A stretch of 64,000 bases of DNA from Pseudopyrenochaeta lycopersici (GCA_003313425.1 NHZP01000063.1:1-64000); one strand, 5' to 3'; shown: positions 42,124-54,013, counted from the stretch's first letter. The notes: a model not told the origin generated them from the letters alone. Program-made: numbers and translations.

Positions 42124-44424
42124 TTTGGTTTTGTAGCGGCAATGAGATGATGAAGTGGGAACGAGGGAAGTTGGGTGATGTTTGATCTGAGGAAGAGGCT
42201 TCCCCTTCATTTATGCTTGCGCCAGTAGGTAACTTGTGTAAACCCAGGGGCTTCCTGCTAAGCGGAATTACGTATGACTAGCCAAGCGTCTTGAGATTAT
42301 CAAGCATGCCTGCTCTAAATGTTCTCAGGGCCCCACTTGGGCATTGCGTGCAAGCATGTTTGCAAAGCTACTATATCGTTGCGCTAGAGACTCCCTTTGA
42401 TTCTTGTTCAGGATTGGCAATTTACTTGCTGTAGAATGATGACCAACAGGAATCACTCTATCCCCTTACTGTCTACAGTTGCTCTCAACACCTGTACTTG
42501 AATTATTAGTACCGTTAGCTAAGCTCTCTACCATAGCACAATAATCAGCTTGATCACCGTGTTCAAAACTTTTTGGTTACGTATTCCCTCCAGTTCAGCC
42601 CCGTTCATCCCAGCGCGTGGTCTCAAATTAGCCCGAAAGCTAAAAGACGCAGTCATACGAGAGTTAGAGTTCTATTTCTGCCTCAGCTCAGCCGCATGCA
42701 TGACGTCTTTCTGGTGTCAGAATTTAATAAATCTTTTTTGGTCAGAAGCATGGATGAGGATTTATTGATTTTTCTCTTGTTCCCTGTTTTTCTCCTTTTA
42801 ATGTGGGGTGTGTGTGTGTGCCAGGTGGTTACACCCGAGCTTTGTACTACAATACAGTATCGCGTACCCTCGCTGCTGTGCTGTAGATCTAACAGCATGC
42901 TCTCTCATCGGACACGCACCTTGTATCTGACAATCTGACATCTGGCTGGCTGTCCCTGCCAAGCACCAAATCAGAACTCCCTACCCACTAGCCCAAATAA
43001 ATGTCAATGAGCATTGTCCAATATGTAGCTAGATATGTCGAAGTACTGTGATTACTGAACAGGTGATTGGTCTGACTACCCCTGAATACACGACCTGCAA
43101 TCACCTTACGTAGGTAAATGCTGTAAGTACAACTCAGAAGTATTGTTCGCTCCAGCGGGTAGCCTACGCACAATCAGAATTTAGATCTGCAAGTCTCTCC
43201 ACTCTCAACTATTCTCCACTTTGAAAAAATGTGAAATAGTTGCTTAAATATATCTCAAGTTAAGGTGTTGTTGTTTCTCTTTTGCACATATTGTAGTAGG
43301 AAGAAGGGGGAACCTAACTGTGCATAGATTTTTGGAGCTGACAATACTTATGGGCTGTACCTTCAATGTAATAGCAAAACACAATCTTGATGCTACCTCT
43401 TTTGGTTAGTCACACTGGGCCCCACATGACATCCGGGCAACAACGCTTATGGCGCGCCTGTTCCTCCGTACAACTGAGCATCCAGATACCTCTGCTGATT
43501 TCCACACTTCGCGGCCTTTCTATGCTTCGTATTGTGGGTCGCCTTCCGGCTTCGTTCTGGAGTTACGCGCTAGCGTGGTGGCTGAGCAACTGACCTGATT
43601 AGGAAGCGAAATGGTCTGGTCTGGATCGGTTATACGTTTATACGTCCACGATCTGATCGCTAAGCTTGCCTTACAAGGATGTGGCTGATTCATCCTTTTA
43701 GCGGAACGTCTGAGAAACGAGCTTGGGGGGCCACCCAAATTTCCGAGATCTTGCCTGTGGCCCCACCAGAATTGCCTGAGAAATCTTTGTTCGCAATTTC
43801 ACAATTAAGCCGGTCTACCTGGTTTCGGGCTACCTGGCCACCCCAGCAAAACACATCTCCTAACTTATTCACGCGATTTCTTAACCGCAGCATGTTGAAT
43901 TTAAGATTATGTATACATAGCTGTGTCAGGATGGGCGATGAATGAAATGGTCATGTGACCTTGTCTGCATGAATAATTAGCGTCATTACTTAACTTATGA
44001 ATGGACAGATTAGTCTGTAGTAAACCACGTGACTGTAGGCGTCCTAGGCTTACACACCCCCTTTAGATTTGAATGTATGTAGAAGCTGATGTGATCATAG
44101 TCCACCCCCTGCCCCGTATAGGGGCAGAGCTGCTTGTATAGTTGCGGTGGGTAGCCGCTTAGTTGGAGCAGTGCCAGGTGGGGATCGTCCGCCGCCGCGG
44201 TGTTGGTGGACCTCGCTCTGTACTACGGGCGTCCTCAGTAGTCGGACGTCTCCTAGAGCTAGCACTGAGGTCCTGATTGCTTCCGTTCTGTGTAGAGGTT
44301 GACGGTATACCTAAAATACATAAAAGTGTAGGTAGTGGGTTAGAGCATAATAAGGTGTACAGCCTCGTTAAACCTGTAAAAACCACATAGGAAAAACCAG
44401 GAAGAGTACTTACTTTGTAGAAGC
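42124..44424. other. Gene-poor stretch plus copia 3' end, right-arm copy
   Basis: This mirrors 4618-6916. It has the GT/CA microsatellite at 42807-42820 and, near 44054-44064, the complement of the copia purine tract. No gene is recognised. Confidence 0.45.
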
Positions 44425-45156
44425 TCACTGTTTTGTAAGAAATGCTTTGAAATGTAAAAGTGATACCCAATTTTCATGCCTCTGACGAGGTAGAAGTTTT
44501 GTAAGGCCGTCAGCTGGCTGACAGTTCGTTGGCATGTAAGTAAGACTAATTCTGTTTGACTGTGTTTCTTGATGTAGCCAGTGATGATGTATATCAACGT
44601 GTCGAAGTGATGTTTTGAGGCGTGGCGTAGCAGCAGTAAATAGGCGGGTTGTTTGCTGGTTGTCGCAGTATAGGACCCGTTCGTTGCTAGGATCGAATTC
44701 AATATCTTTGTCAGGGTTCGGCTGCGACCTGGTTCAGCAGCGATGCTCGAGTAACGAATAGCAGTAGTATTAGCTTAGCTAGGGACGAGACTAGATACAA
44801 GACGTAGCACGAAGAAGGAGAAAAGGGTTTCACGTCCGTGATCCCTTCAGGATCACGGTTCTGTGTTGATCCGCTCCGGATCGTCATGTTCCTGCTAGCG
44901 TGTCGCGTGGTCCCGTGACAATCTTTGAATAGTCTCCACCACCAGAGCAGTTCAGTGCCAGCAGAAGATGCGGCAATCAGCTCGGCTTCAGTGGTTGATT
45001 TGGTGACGCACCGTTGAAGTGTCGCTTTCCAGTAAGTAGGGCCACCAAATAGGAGGAATATGTAGCCTTGTGGGCTCTTCCGAGTGGCCTTATGATCAGC
45101 GTATGAAGCGTCGGTGGCACCAAAGAAGTCTGGCTCTTCTTGGTCGATGATGTGTG
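44425..45156 (-). pseudogene. Ty1/copia RNase H remnant, right-arm copy
   Basis: This mirrors 3885-4617. Here the frame stays open through the solo LTR for 185 codons because the extra G of the left arm is absent, but that is chance: LTR removal is what rejoins the copia frame. Confidence 0.85.
44709..44920. repeat. Solo LTR, right-arm copy
   Basis: It is 212 bp, with the duplication ATCTT/ATCTT (AAGAT on the other strand) on both sides. It differs from the left-arm LTR by a single G. Confidence 0.88.
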
Positions 45157-48100
45157 CAGTGTGGCCAATGGATGGAACGGATCGTCGATCCAATCCAACG
45201 CCACAAAATCCAGGGGTATCCAGTCCAATCCAAATCCAATCTAGTTCAATCCATTCAGCCTTAGCCATAGTGGTCTGAGCGGGTGATCAATGTGTATTAT
45301 GGAAATCTCTACAACGCATAATTTCGTTAGAAAATAGTTAGAATGGATTAATCTAAAGTATAATGTAGAGATCTTGCTACAAAATATGACGTCTTTTCTC
45401 ATTCAACCGGCTTTTGCCTTATGTCGATAATACCGGCCTTGTCCCATGAATACAGACACTGTGCTGCCTGTGCTGTACTACACTGTAGATGATTGCGGCG
45501 GTCAGTTATCATCATGCCCAATCTACTAAATATTCTTTCTGGCTCGTCGCTCATTGCCGGAATACTGAGGATATCGATAGCCATCTGCGCAAGCTGCGGA
45601 TACTGGGCTTTGCCAGTCGTTGTCCACCAGACGATTGGCTCGTCACACTCGATCTGCCCTTGAGTGCAATAGCGGTCATATTCATCCTTTCTCTTCTCAC
45701 GGTTAGCTGTCTGCGCAGCTTTGATACCTCTCATTCGATACGCTTGAATGCCCGTGGGCTCACCATCGCGCGGGTTCTTCTTTTGGGGCGAAAGGGCATC
45801 TGAAATGGGCTGTTGCTTGTAGCTGTCAAGCCAGAGCCTTTTGACTGCTCTCTGCCCGTCTTTGATCCACTTCGGCTGCTTGTTCCAGAACGCTTCGAGA
45901 TAATCCCAGTTCTTCGCAGGATCAAGAACGACGGCGGCAAGGTAGACAGGCGAGTCTCCAAGCTTCTGGTAATACTGTTGAGCTTTGTCGATTGCAAGCT
46001 TGATTTGGGCCTTGAAATGCCATTCCCCTTGAATAATGTCTTCTGCTGCAGATTCGTATGAGGCATAAACAGCAGTCAGCTCTTCGAGAATATACTCGAT
46101 ATCCTGAATGACGTTTGTCAGCCCGCTGGATGTACCATCACCTGGTCGACCCTGTAGATCTAGCGTCGCCTCATAACATGGCCTGAGCAGTCTTTCATAC
46201 TCGGAGAGTATGTCCCAGTCCTTTTCCGTTAACCTATCTGTGAAGATGTCCTTGCAGATTGCTGCATCCTCAACTGGCAACTTTGTACCCTTGGCATTGT
46301 TCCGTTTGATCAGTCTCTCTTCTGATTCAAGCCAATAATCGAGAGCATTGCGGAGTTTATTCGCACGACGGAGCATATTATAGACGCTATTCCAGCGTGT
46401 ATTGTTGTCTCGGCAGAGCTCGTAAGCCTTGAGGTCAGCTTTATCGGCCTCACCATCGGATTCTTCGATATATTTCTGCTGTGCTACGGTACATTAAGAA
46501 CTGAATTTGCCGGAAGGGCAGTAAACTTACCTGCGACCCATCTAGCTCGTCGTTGGGGGCTTGAATACGTCCAAACAACCAGGTTGTGAAGTTTGCCGAC
46601 CGGTCCGTTTTTTCTCCAATGCCTCAAACTCTATTTGGTGTTTTTTGACATCTGATCCTCCATTTCGAATAAATCTGGGTCCACGCCGAAAAGAAGATGG
46701 CGAGCAATAAGATTGATAATATGGCCAGAGCAGCGAAGGCGTCGTTTAATAGCATCAAAACCATACGTCTCTGCAAGAGCATCCATTGCCGTATCGTTGT
46801 TCGAAGCGTTGTCAAGCACAAAGTATCCAATCTTGTTCATGACCTCAAAGTCGTCTATAACCTTGCTGACCCCATCGGCGATGTTGATACCTGCGTGTGA
46901 GCCCAGTTGCTCTGGAGTCGAGAGAAGGATGCATCGAGCCTTAAAGTCCTTGTTGAGAAAGTGAGCGACAATGCCGTTGAGGGATAATAGGTTTCCGGAG
47001 GTCCAGAGATCAAATGCGAAGTGGACTTTACTCGAAGCATCTTTCAACTCCTTCTTCACTGTCGCTTTATGAAGCTCAAAACCATGAGCTACCCAGGCCG
47101 AAATCGTGGTATGGGAAGGCATTGGAGGTTCCGCACGGGAAGAGAGGTATCTAATGAGCTCACGGAACGCTGCACTATCAACTTGACGAAAGGAGACATT
47201 GTCATAGACAATCCAACGAACGAGAAGCCTCTGGAATCGATTCGTATCAAATTCGAGCGCTAAATAGTGCATGATTTCCTGTTCTCGAGGAATAGACGCG
47301 TCGAGGCTAGCAGCATCCGCCGTAGAGGGAGCGGGCTTGCCTTTCATTGTCCAGAGCCACCTCTTTGAGGCATCATTGATAACTTCTTTGTTGTCTTTAT
47401 CCCAGGCTAGATGATGGATATCTCGTAAATGTGTATTCACGGCAGAGGTACCATTGTCGGTGTTGTAATGGCCACCTTTCCCAGCCAGATGACATTCCTT
47501 ACAGAGCCAGAATCTTTTCTTCGTCCCCTGCTCCTCTGTCGGCGCGCCAAACGCCCAGAACCATCCTCTAATCCTCTTCATTGAACGTGACAAAGGGATT
47601 GAATGCCCGGGAAGCAACCTCCATTGCACCCATGACCAATCGTGGTCCGAATCGGTATAATGGGACTCATTGGCGACGAAAGCTCGGCCATCCTATTCAA
47701 AGAAAGGTTAGTATAAGTGCAAGAGAATTATTTCAGGGCCCTACCGCGGAGAGTGGTGCAGACAGTGCAGAGCATGTTGAAGGAGCAGATAGAGCAACCT
47801 TCTCCCCCTCAAATGACCGTAAAGCGTCAACCGTAAGAGGTAATAGTGATGTCATGTGACGCAGTAATAACAGTAGTGATAACTGCTGCGGAGAGCAAAA
47901 CAAGAACAATAACTTAATGAGGCATGTTAGATCCAGAGCTAATTTTTTTTTGAAAAGGTGCGACACCTTCAACGCCTTGCAACTCAGACTTCGTCACCTT
48001 GGGCTCGTTTTATAAGGAAGCAAATAGCTATGATTCCAGTGGCTTATGCACGGAGTATCTGTCGCCCCGTACTCAGAATTATGTTCACGATAATGCGAAG

Positions 48101-48300
48101 AAATTCGCTCGGAATCAGCCATTCCGCTTAGCTAGCAAATATGGCTTACGCATTGGCACTATGATGCCTCGTTCTCTAATCTCCACCACAATGTGGCGGC
48201 AGTAATTTCGATTTGGATTCATTGGATTCCTCCATCCAATCCAATCCAATCCAAAACGAAGCGGATTGGATGGACAAGCTTCCATCCATTGGCCACACTG
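45157..48300 (-). mobile_element. hAT transposon, right-arm copy, one stop from intact
   Basis: The element is 3144 bp and mirrors 738-3884, with the same CAGTGTGGCC ends. The 8-bp flanks do not match here either. Confidence 0.85.
45399..47855 (-). pseudogene. hAT transposase with a single in-frame TAG
   Basis: Three exons fit (47855-47745, 47692-46531, 46483-45399), the first intron having a good TACTAAC branch site; together they give 786 codons. A BED-type finger (FWLCKECHLA... then HLRDIHH), FAFDLWTSGN, FVLDNASNND, CSGHIINLIA, DNNTRWNS and the hATC motif ILSIPAMSDEPERIFSR are all in frame. The only defect is TAG in place of a sense codon about 230 bp before the end of exon 2 (46632-46634), possibly CAG to TAG. 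A C-to-T change of this kind is what repeat-induced point mutation makes, but one site is no proof. Confidence 0.87.
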
Positions 48301-48539
48301 GGTACAAGAACACGAACGAGGTCAAATGCGACTTGGGCAAAGTAATTGTTTACAAGGAGAGGAAGAGATTCGTAAGGAAAGCTCTGACTTAAGCTATTTT
48401 CACAATATTCATAAAGTGGGACTATTCATAAAGCGTGAAAGTCACCTGATCGTTCCCTCACACCTTGTATAGGTATCTATATTTCCTGGGCAGTTCTCCC
48501 TCAACTCCGCTCTTTAAGAAAGAAGGGATTTCACTAGTC

Positions 48540-49993
48540 CTAATGCTTTGGTGCGTAACGACCACCCACAGGGAGTGGAATGTCATCCATAACAGTGGTG
48601 TCGGTTCTGCCACCAGAGGATTCTGTGTACTTGGGCGGCGCATTAACAGCCCTGGTCTTCCTCCGCCTCTCACCAACAATAGACGCTGTTGCCCAACCCA
48701 GAAAAACTAATCCAGCGATAGCTCCATATACAATAATACCTCCCTTAGAACTTCTGCCCGACGAGTCCGCAAGCTTGAGGCCAAGGCCACCATTGAGAAT
48801 TCCTAGGACGATGGCGATACGACCAAGCCAGATATGTGCGTAAGACCACAACGTGCGTCTCTGATGTCTTTTGAAGAGTGCGTGGTGTAAGAAGCCAAAC
48901 AGGGGTTGGAAAACGAGCAAGACGAGAACTACGATACCGATGATGGGGTGGGAATTCTTGAGCTATACAGGGATTAGTAGCGTACTAAGTAGTCTTCAGA
49001 GATGAGCTTACGAGGTCCAATTCTTTCGCAATATGTACCCCGAGCCCAAAGCCGGCGACGTACACAAGATATGAGAAAACTTGGAACGCCCCATGGGCCC
49101 ATACCAGGCCAGGGAATGAGGCAAGGCGGATGGCAATTGCGCCAGCAGGGAAGAAGATGATAAAGGCGAGAGACGCAAGCACTCCGTGAGCGATGAGTAA
49201 CTTCCTCCGCTTACCAGTACTGCCAGATGCGCCAATTGGAGTGAAACTATTACTGGAATTACCGCCGCCGCCACCAGGGCCCCCACTCCAAGTACCAGAC
49301 AGGGTGGCATTTACGAGCGGGTTGACGCTGCTACCTCCCTTAGCATTGGTATAGTCCCAGGAAAAGGCGGCATGGTCGTTATGCTGGCGGATTGAAGCTG
49401 ATTGATCGTCGGAATTCTTGGGTCCCCCGGATACCTGGACAGCGTATATCCAGTTACCACTCCCAGATCTGAAGTCTGCGGTGCCGCCAGACCAGCTGTT
49501 ACAGTTCGAGCCTGAACCTCAATAAGCCTGGAACCCCCACAATGTGCCCATTCACTTACATTTGACATTTGCAGTCATGACCCCGTTGGTAACACCAGAG
49601 CCCTCGAGAAGCTCCACCTGAGCGTTCCCGTTGAAGCTCGGCATCGAGTAGCCAGTTCCTCTCCGTGGTGACAGAGTTACGTTGTTACCATCTGCGGAAG
49701 TATACACGATAAAGATGTTGGAGCCTGACATCCCCCGTCCCTGGCCAAGAGCGACCCATTCAAAGCTGCTTGGACCGGATATCTGAAAGAAAACATCTCC
49801 AGTTCCTGAAGATGCAGTGCTCTGTGGAATGTTGAGCCTGAAGCAGACATTAGTTGACGGACAAACGCTAGCAACTTGCGCTGCCGCGTGAGATGCTACT
49901 TATGGTTAGCTCAGGATCGAGTTATCATCACGATGTTTACTTACCGAGTGCGAACAGGCCAGACGCGAAGAGTGCTCTACTATTACTCCTCAT
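48540..49993 (-). CDS. DOMON-cytochrome b561 membrane oxidoreductase
   Basis: Four exons (49993-49945, 49895-49560, 49511-49012, 48962-48540) encode 435 residues. A signal peptide (SRALFASGLFALASHAAAQ) precedes a CDH-type cytochrome/DOMON domain (VCFRLNIPQS..., WVALGQGRGMSGSNIFIVY). A glycine-rich linker (GGPGGGGG) leads to a b561 domain with about five helices and histidines in LLIAHGVLA, WAHGAFQVF, HPIIGIVVL and SYAHIWLGR, which can bind two hemes. This fold passes electrons across the plasma membrane to outside acceptors such as ferric iron or secreted oxidases. The palindrome boundary falls in exon 3 (49042). This is the only complete copy in the window. Confidence 0.9.
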
Positions 49994-51452
49994 GATGAAG
50001 CCGTGAAGTTCCAGTGGTGTGACGGAGCGTTATTAAAGATTGGTGTTGGCAGGCAAAGGGTTCACTTTGAGCTGAAGGGGAAGGCTTGCCGACCGTATGG
50101 CTGATAGATGGTTCCAACAAGGGAAGGTGCAGGTAGAGATCTCGTTAACGCAAGAATCCGGACCAATGGGGGTTGGGCCGTTTTGAGATTCGCTGGAAAG
50201 TTTGACAACCTTTGTGGGGTCAGGCATATCGTGAGCCGTGAACGGGATGAATGCTGGGCACGCCGGGCTTTGATGCGTAAGGAGGCTGAGTGCATAGACA
50301 ATAGAAATTAGCCCGACGAATCCATCAGTGTGCTTTCCGCATTGGTCAGCGTCCCATGGAAGGGATGAACTCAGAACTGGTCGCTAGCATGGTGTTGACC
50401 CTACGTGAAGGATTTGTGGTCTGCGTTAAATGGCGCGATCCGTCTTTGGACGCTTCAGAGATGCTTCTCCGAAGCTGTCCCCCAACACGACTGTTATGCA
50501 TCCTGACAGTGAGCTCTACATATTCCTCAGATATGTGCCAACCACCGAACTACCGACAGATGAGAGTACAGTTGGGGAAACCTCCGGAGCTGCCCCTGAC
50601 CTGGCCTCGACACACCCAGCTCCCGTCAGTAATTGACGCCCAACGGGAAATGCTTCGTGAGTGCAGCGGAGGCCTTGGCCGGCCTTACCTTTGGTACCCC
50701 TTTTGCGTCTTTCCCGGTTTCAACTGGCGTTCCACGGCTTGCGCCACGAAGGATCGGCACGCCCTGACATGGGAGACGGCTGTGCAGTCCGCGTCATGCT
50801 CGCACGGTACACATCGAAATTCACTGCCCGATCAAGCTGTGGGGCTAAGCGTCAAGAACCTGATCTCACCACTTAGCCAAAAATCTCCGAACAACGGCCT
50901 TCTCTCACAACACCGAATGGTGTTGTCAACTACCTTTGCACTGCTCACTTGGCCGTTGATCTTTAAAAAAAAAGGGGGGGAGGGGGAGGGGGAGCCGCAT
51001 TACACCGAAAGCAAACATGGAACAGCTTCATTTTTATGTTACAAGTCAAGAGGAGAGACATTGTTAAACGCAAGGTTTGAACACCTTGTTACCATATCAA
51101 GTTGTGTCATACCGTATACTGACCTGTTCCACCACTCATCCGGCAGCCCCACCAAAACCCACGCGCCTTTCTGCACGATTGCTTCACAACAACAAAACAA
51201 ATTAAATAATAACTATATAGGAAAAGCTAGCGTAGCTACGCCTACACGAAGTCCGCACATGTCCTTGACAGTTAGTATACGTTGGTAGTGCTCGCTGTTG
51301 TCTACCTGCTGTCTGATCCTGGGCACCCTCTTGGACTGCCCTTTCAGGCTCTGCAACCAACAATTGACCTTTCGGAGACTGGAGAACGCCTCCAACCGCT
51401 ATATACTGTCTCCACTGTTGCCTCTTACGCTGTTGACGCTAATTTGTAGCAC
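49994..51452. other. 1.46-kb region upstream of the b561 gene, no clear gene
   Basis: The first few hundred bases are the b561 promoter side. A 310-codon frame (50356-51288, plus strand) is open but has no domain and runs through an A/G homopolymer stretch (50965-50992), so I do not call it. Around 51131-51165, CTGTTCCACCACTCATC followed by GCAGCCCCACCAAAACCC resembles the pogo-type end remnant at 8965. Confidence 0.45.
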
Positions 51453-51684
51453 ACCAGGGCAAATGCGCCGTGTGCGCCGCGGCGCGCCTTTAAGTGGGGC
51501 ATAGGCGCATGCACTCTTAGGAGGACATCAGCGTACATCGAGGCGCAGGCGCAGGCGCAGGCACAGGTGCAGGCGCAGGCGCAGGTGCAGGCGCAGGCGC
51601 AAGGGCATATGATAACTTCTTCCAATGAGCGTACGCGCCTTTGCCCCACATGAAGGCGCGTGCCGGCGCATTTGCCCAGGAATG
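51453..51684. mobile_element. GC-rich foldback element with 11-bp target duplication
   Basis: It is 232 bp. The repeated flank ATTTGTAGCAC occurs at 51442-51452 and 51685-51695. Inverted ends share GGGCAAATGCGCCG, then GCGCGCCTT and GTGGGGCA, for about 55 bp with mismatches. The middle is a hexamer repeat. It has no coding capacity. An 11-bp duplication suits Mutator-like elements best (9-11 bp), but the ends do not match the Mutator-like gene at 62004. Confidence 0.72.
51542..51601. repeat. (AGGCGC)n hexamer repeat
   Basis: There are about ten units of AGGCGC with AGGTGC and AGGCAC variants. It lies inside the foldback element and explains the alternating Ala-Pro frames on the minus strand. 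Confidence 0.9.
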
Positions 51685-51749
51685 ATTTGTAGCACGTAGC
51701 TTCGTGACCTCTTCTGGAGGATAGTCGCTAAAGGGCAAACACCTTCGGT

Positions 51750-52104
51750 GAATTGACAAATGGACTTCCGTCCAGGCACACGCAGAAGCTCTACGGCTCT
51801 TTGCAGAGAAACCGAGCATATCTCCTAACTCAACTTAGGAGTGGACACTCATGGCTGGCCACACATGCTCGGATCTTTCGCTTCAGCGAGGAGGACAAGC
51901 GCGAGTGTGGAGCAAGAGAGACGGTGGTGCATGTGCTAGTGGATTGCCCCGAAACTGAAAGAAACTAGGCAGGAGCTCCGGAGCAAAATAGGAGACGCAT
52001 TTAACAGCACCCCAGAAATGCTGGGAGTGAAGCCGCAAGGACGAGTGAAAGGATGGACAAGCATGAACAGCGTCTTGAACGCAGTACTGGACGACGGCCG
52101 ATAA
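51750..52104 (+). pseudogene. LINE ORF2 C-terminal fragment
   Basis: The frame reads LYGSLQRNRAYLLTQLRSGH followed by a short cysteine-containing segment (ECGARETVVHVLVDCPETER), the C-terminal region after RNase H in Tad-like LINEs. A one-base shift at about 51965 breaks it. It then ends in GWTSMNSVLNAVLDDGR and TAA at 52102-52104. This is the opposite end of a LINE from the fragment at 15918, and the two need not be the same family. Confidence 0.75.
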
Positions 52105-52342
52105 AAAATAATCGCTCAATGTCCGGGCGCGATCGGTTTTATCGATCGTTGTCCAAGTCTGCCAGCTACTTGACATCTCGAGCAGTCCTGACGGCATCAA
52201 TCTCGAAGGAGCTGTTGTGGCAGGTCAAGGCGTGAGGACTAAACGATTGTTCGAGTGCTATTCGAGCTAGCGGAAGGAGAGCGGTGAAACAAGAAGGGAG
52301 GTACGGATATAAGATGTGGCAAGAGCAATGGTATGTCATCTC
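52105..52342. other. LINE 3' flank and monooxygenase 3' flank
   Basis: This is a short stretch with no gene recognised. Confidence 0.5.
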
Positions 52343-53790
52343 TCACACGGAAGAATTTACGCAAATATCTTGCGCTTCCGTACTATTCATCGCAAGCACA
52401 CCACCAGACGCCTCTTTCATCCCTTCGACCTTCTGCTTACTCTTGAAATACTGAGTGAAGTCATGTCGCACCTGGTGAATCGAGTCCTCAACACCTCTGC
52501 CCCAAACCGGATCATCGTTCGCCTTCTCGCACATTTTGAAGAACTCCTCTCGCTTTTCTTTGTGCTCGGGATCCCATAGACGATGGAAATTCTCTCTCGA
52601 CATAGGATCAATCATGTCTCTCCAGATTCTGATGCGTTCCTCACTGTACTTGTCGAGGATATCTTCATCGAGCTCGTCTTGGTGGATACCCATGAAGCAG
52701 TCGTAAAGCGAGCCAACGTCAGCAAATCCACCTGTGAGGCCTAGGCCGCCGCTATACAATGTTAGCGCAGTAGTCTACTTAGACTGATCTATGGAAACGT
52801 ACAACGGGTTACAAAGATGAGCAGCATCAGCAACAAGCAATATCTTCTCTACTCTAAAACGTGGAGCACAACGCTGCTGCAACTTGTACGGGCTCATGCT
52901 CATCAACTTATATTCTTCCGGCTTTGGATGTCCAGGCAAGATCTGCTCGTAACGTAGGGGTTGGCGCTTCATCAGTTCCTCGCGTGAGAGGTCTTCAGAA
53001 TCACCGTATGTTACCCGCCACAGCCCATCTTTAGTGATCTTTGCAGCCATGTACCAGTCGGTAGGGTGGATGATGAAATTCGTATCCCAGTAGTCAAATC
53101 TTTCGTCAAAAGGGAGGTAGACCTGCGATGTTGGGGTGTGGATTTGAGTTAGGAGTTGTTTGACGTACATTAGTGGCGACGATCTGCTGCCTCAGAGTCA
53201 CTCCGGGATACTCTTTCCCGAATAGAGCGGTTCGAACTCCACTCGACGCCCCGTCCGCGCCAACCAGGTAGTCGCCCGTGATGCTTTTCTTCTCACCATC
53301 GTTGGTTTCAACAATGGCAGTTGCTCCGTTTGCATCCTGCTCTACACCTACAAGCTTGTGACCCCAGAGTATCTCAGTGTTCGGATAGCTCTGAAAGTGC
53401 TGTACGATTATTGGACTCAGGCGGTCCAGTGGTAGTACGACCATGGAGTAATCGGAATTTTGTGGCTCCCGTCCCATGCCCGCTAGGAAAGTTGTATCTT
53501 GCAGCCTCCAACAGACACCTTTAGGTGAAAAGCCAGCTTTGCGCACATCATCAATAATGCCAGCTCGATAGAAGTCGTAGACAGCTGACGGAGCATAGTG
53601 AGCTGCGCGCGGGTTGTCGTTAATCTTGGTATCAGCATCGAGAATCGTGACCTTGATTCCCAGGTTCCGCGCAAGCAGTACGCCTAGGAGGAGACCAGAG
53701 GGGCCCGCACCGACAATGACAACCTAAGTGAATCAGCCTCACGAATAACGCCACATTTTGCAACCGACTTACATGACTGATATTCGGCAT
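52343..53790 (-). CDS. FAD-dependent monooxygenase (aromatic hydroxylase fold)
   Basis: Four exons (53790-53773, 53723-53169, 53122-52803, 52751-52343) with GT..AG introns give 433 residues, normal for the family. The N-terminal dinucleotide fold VVIVGAGPSGLLLG binds FAD; DYLVGADGASSGVR is the conserved DG motif; [21 protein letters not shown] is the GD-type motif contacting the flavin ribityl chain. Asp of VADAAH is present, though Gly is replaced by Ala. Members hydroxylate phenols or polyketide aromatics with NAD(P)H and oxygen; the substrate is not predictable. No membrane anchor is seen. The start ATG 53790 sits in a six-codon first exon. Confidence 0.9.
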
Positions 53791-54013
53791 GATTGCGTTG
53801 CTGTTGTATGCTCGTCAGTGTCGCCTTGTTGACTCGTAATCAAGGGTGTATCTTGAAATTCACAGTCGTCTCACGGTGGGGCATTTAACTCCACGAGGGC
53901 GGGCACAGCGTTTCCAGGCTCACGTAGCAGTCTTTCCGCTGAGCAGCAATGCGCGTTAGTGCTTGACGCTGCCCCACACGGACATCGCCAGGGGTGCATC
54001 GGATCACCGGGGC
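53791..54013. promoter_or_regulatory. Upstream region of the FAD monooxygenase
   Basis: This 223-bp stretch precedes the start codon (minus strand) and is cut by the MITE at 54014. No clear TATA box is seen. Confidence 0.35.

Larger units (their letters stand above)
23771..49042. repeat. Right arm of the giant inverted repeat
   Basis: This is the reverse complement of 1-22521, starting at 23771 and traceable to 49042, where the matching left arm runs out at the window edge. It carries one extra element, the hAT transposon at 32489-35228. Reading frames that are broken in the outer left arm (hAT transposase, copia RNase H, b561 tail) are longer or fully open here, so this arm is the better reference. 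The match ends inside exon 3 of the DOMON-b561 gene, whose 5' part (49043-49993) is single-copy in the window. Confidence 0.97.

Noticed and set aside
44711..45268. 185-codon frame as an intact copia-derived gene
   Set aside because: It reads through the solo LTR by chance and starts inside the hAT end; only the middle part is copia RNase H.
50356..51288. 310-codon open frame on the plus strand
   Set aside because: It has no recognisable domain, crosses an A/G homopolymer run and a decayed terminal repeat, and has the mixed composition of an accidental frame.
51542..51601. Possible CRISPR-like or minisatellite array
   Set aside because: Units are 6 bp with no spacers, and CRISPR arrays do not occur in fungal nuclear DNA; it is a simple repeat.
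51425..51819. Ala-Pro and Cys-Ala repeat proteins on the minus strand
   Set aside because: They are translation of the AGGCGC hexamer repeat, not a gene.
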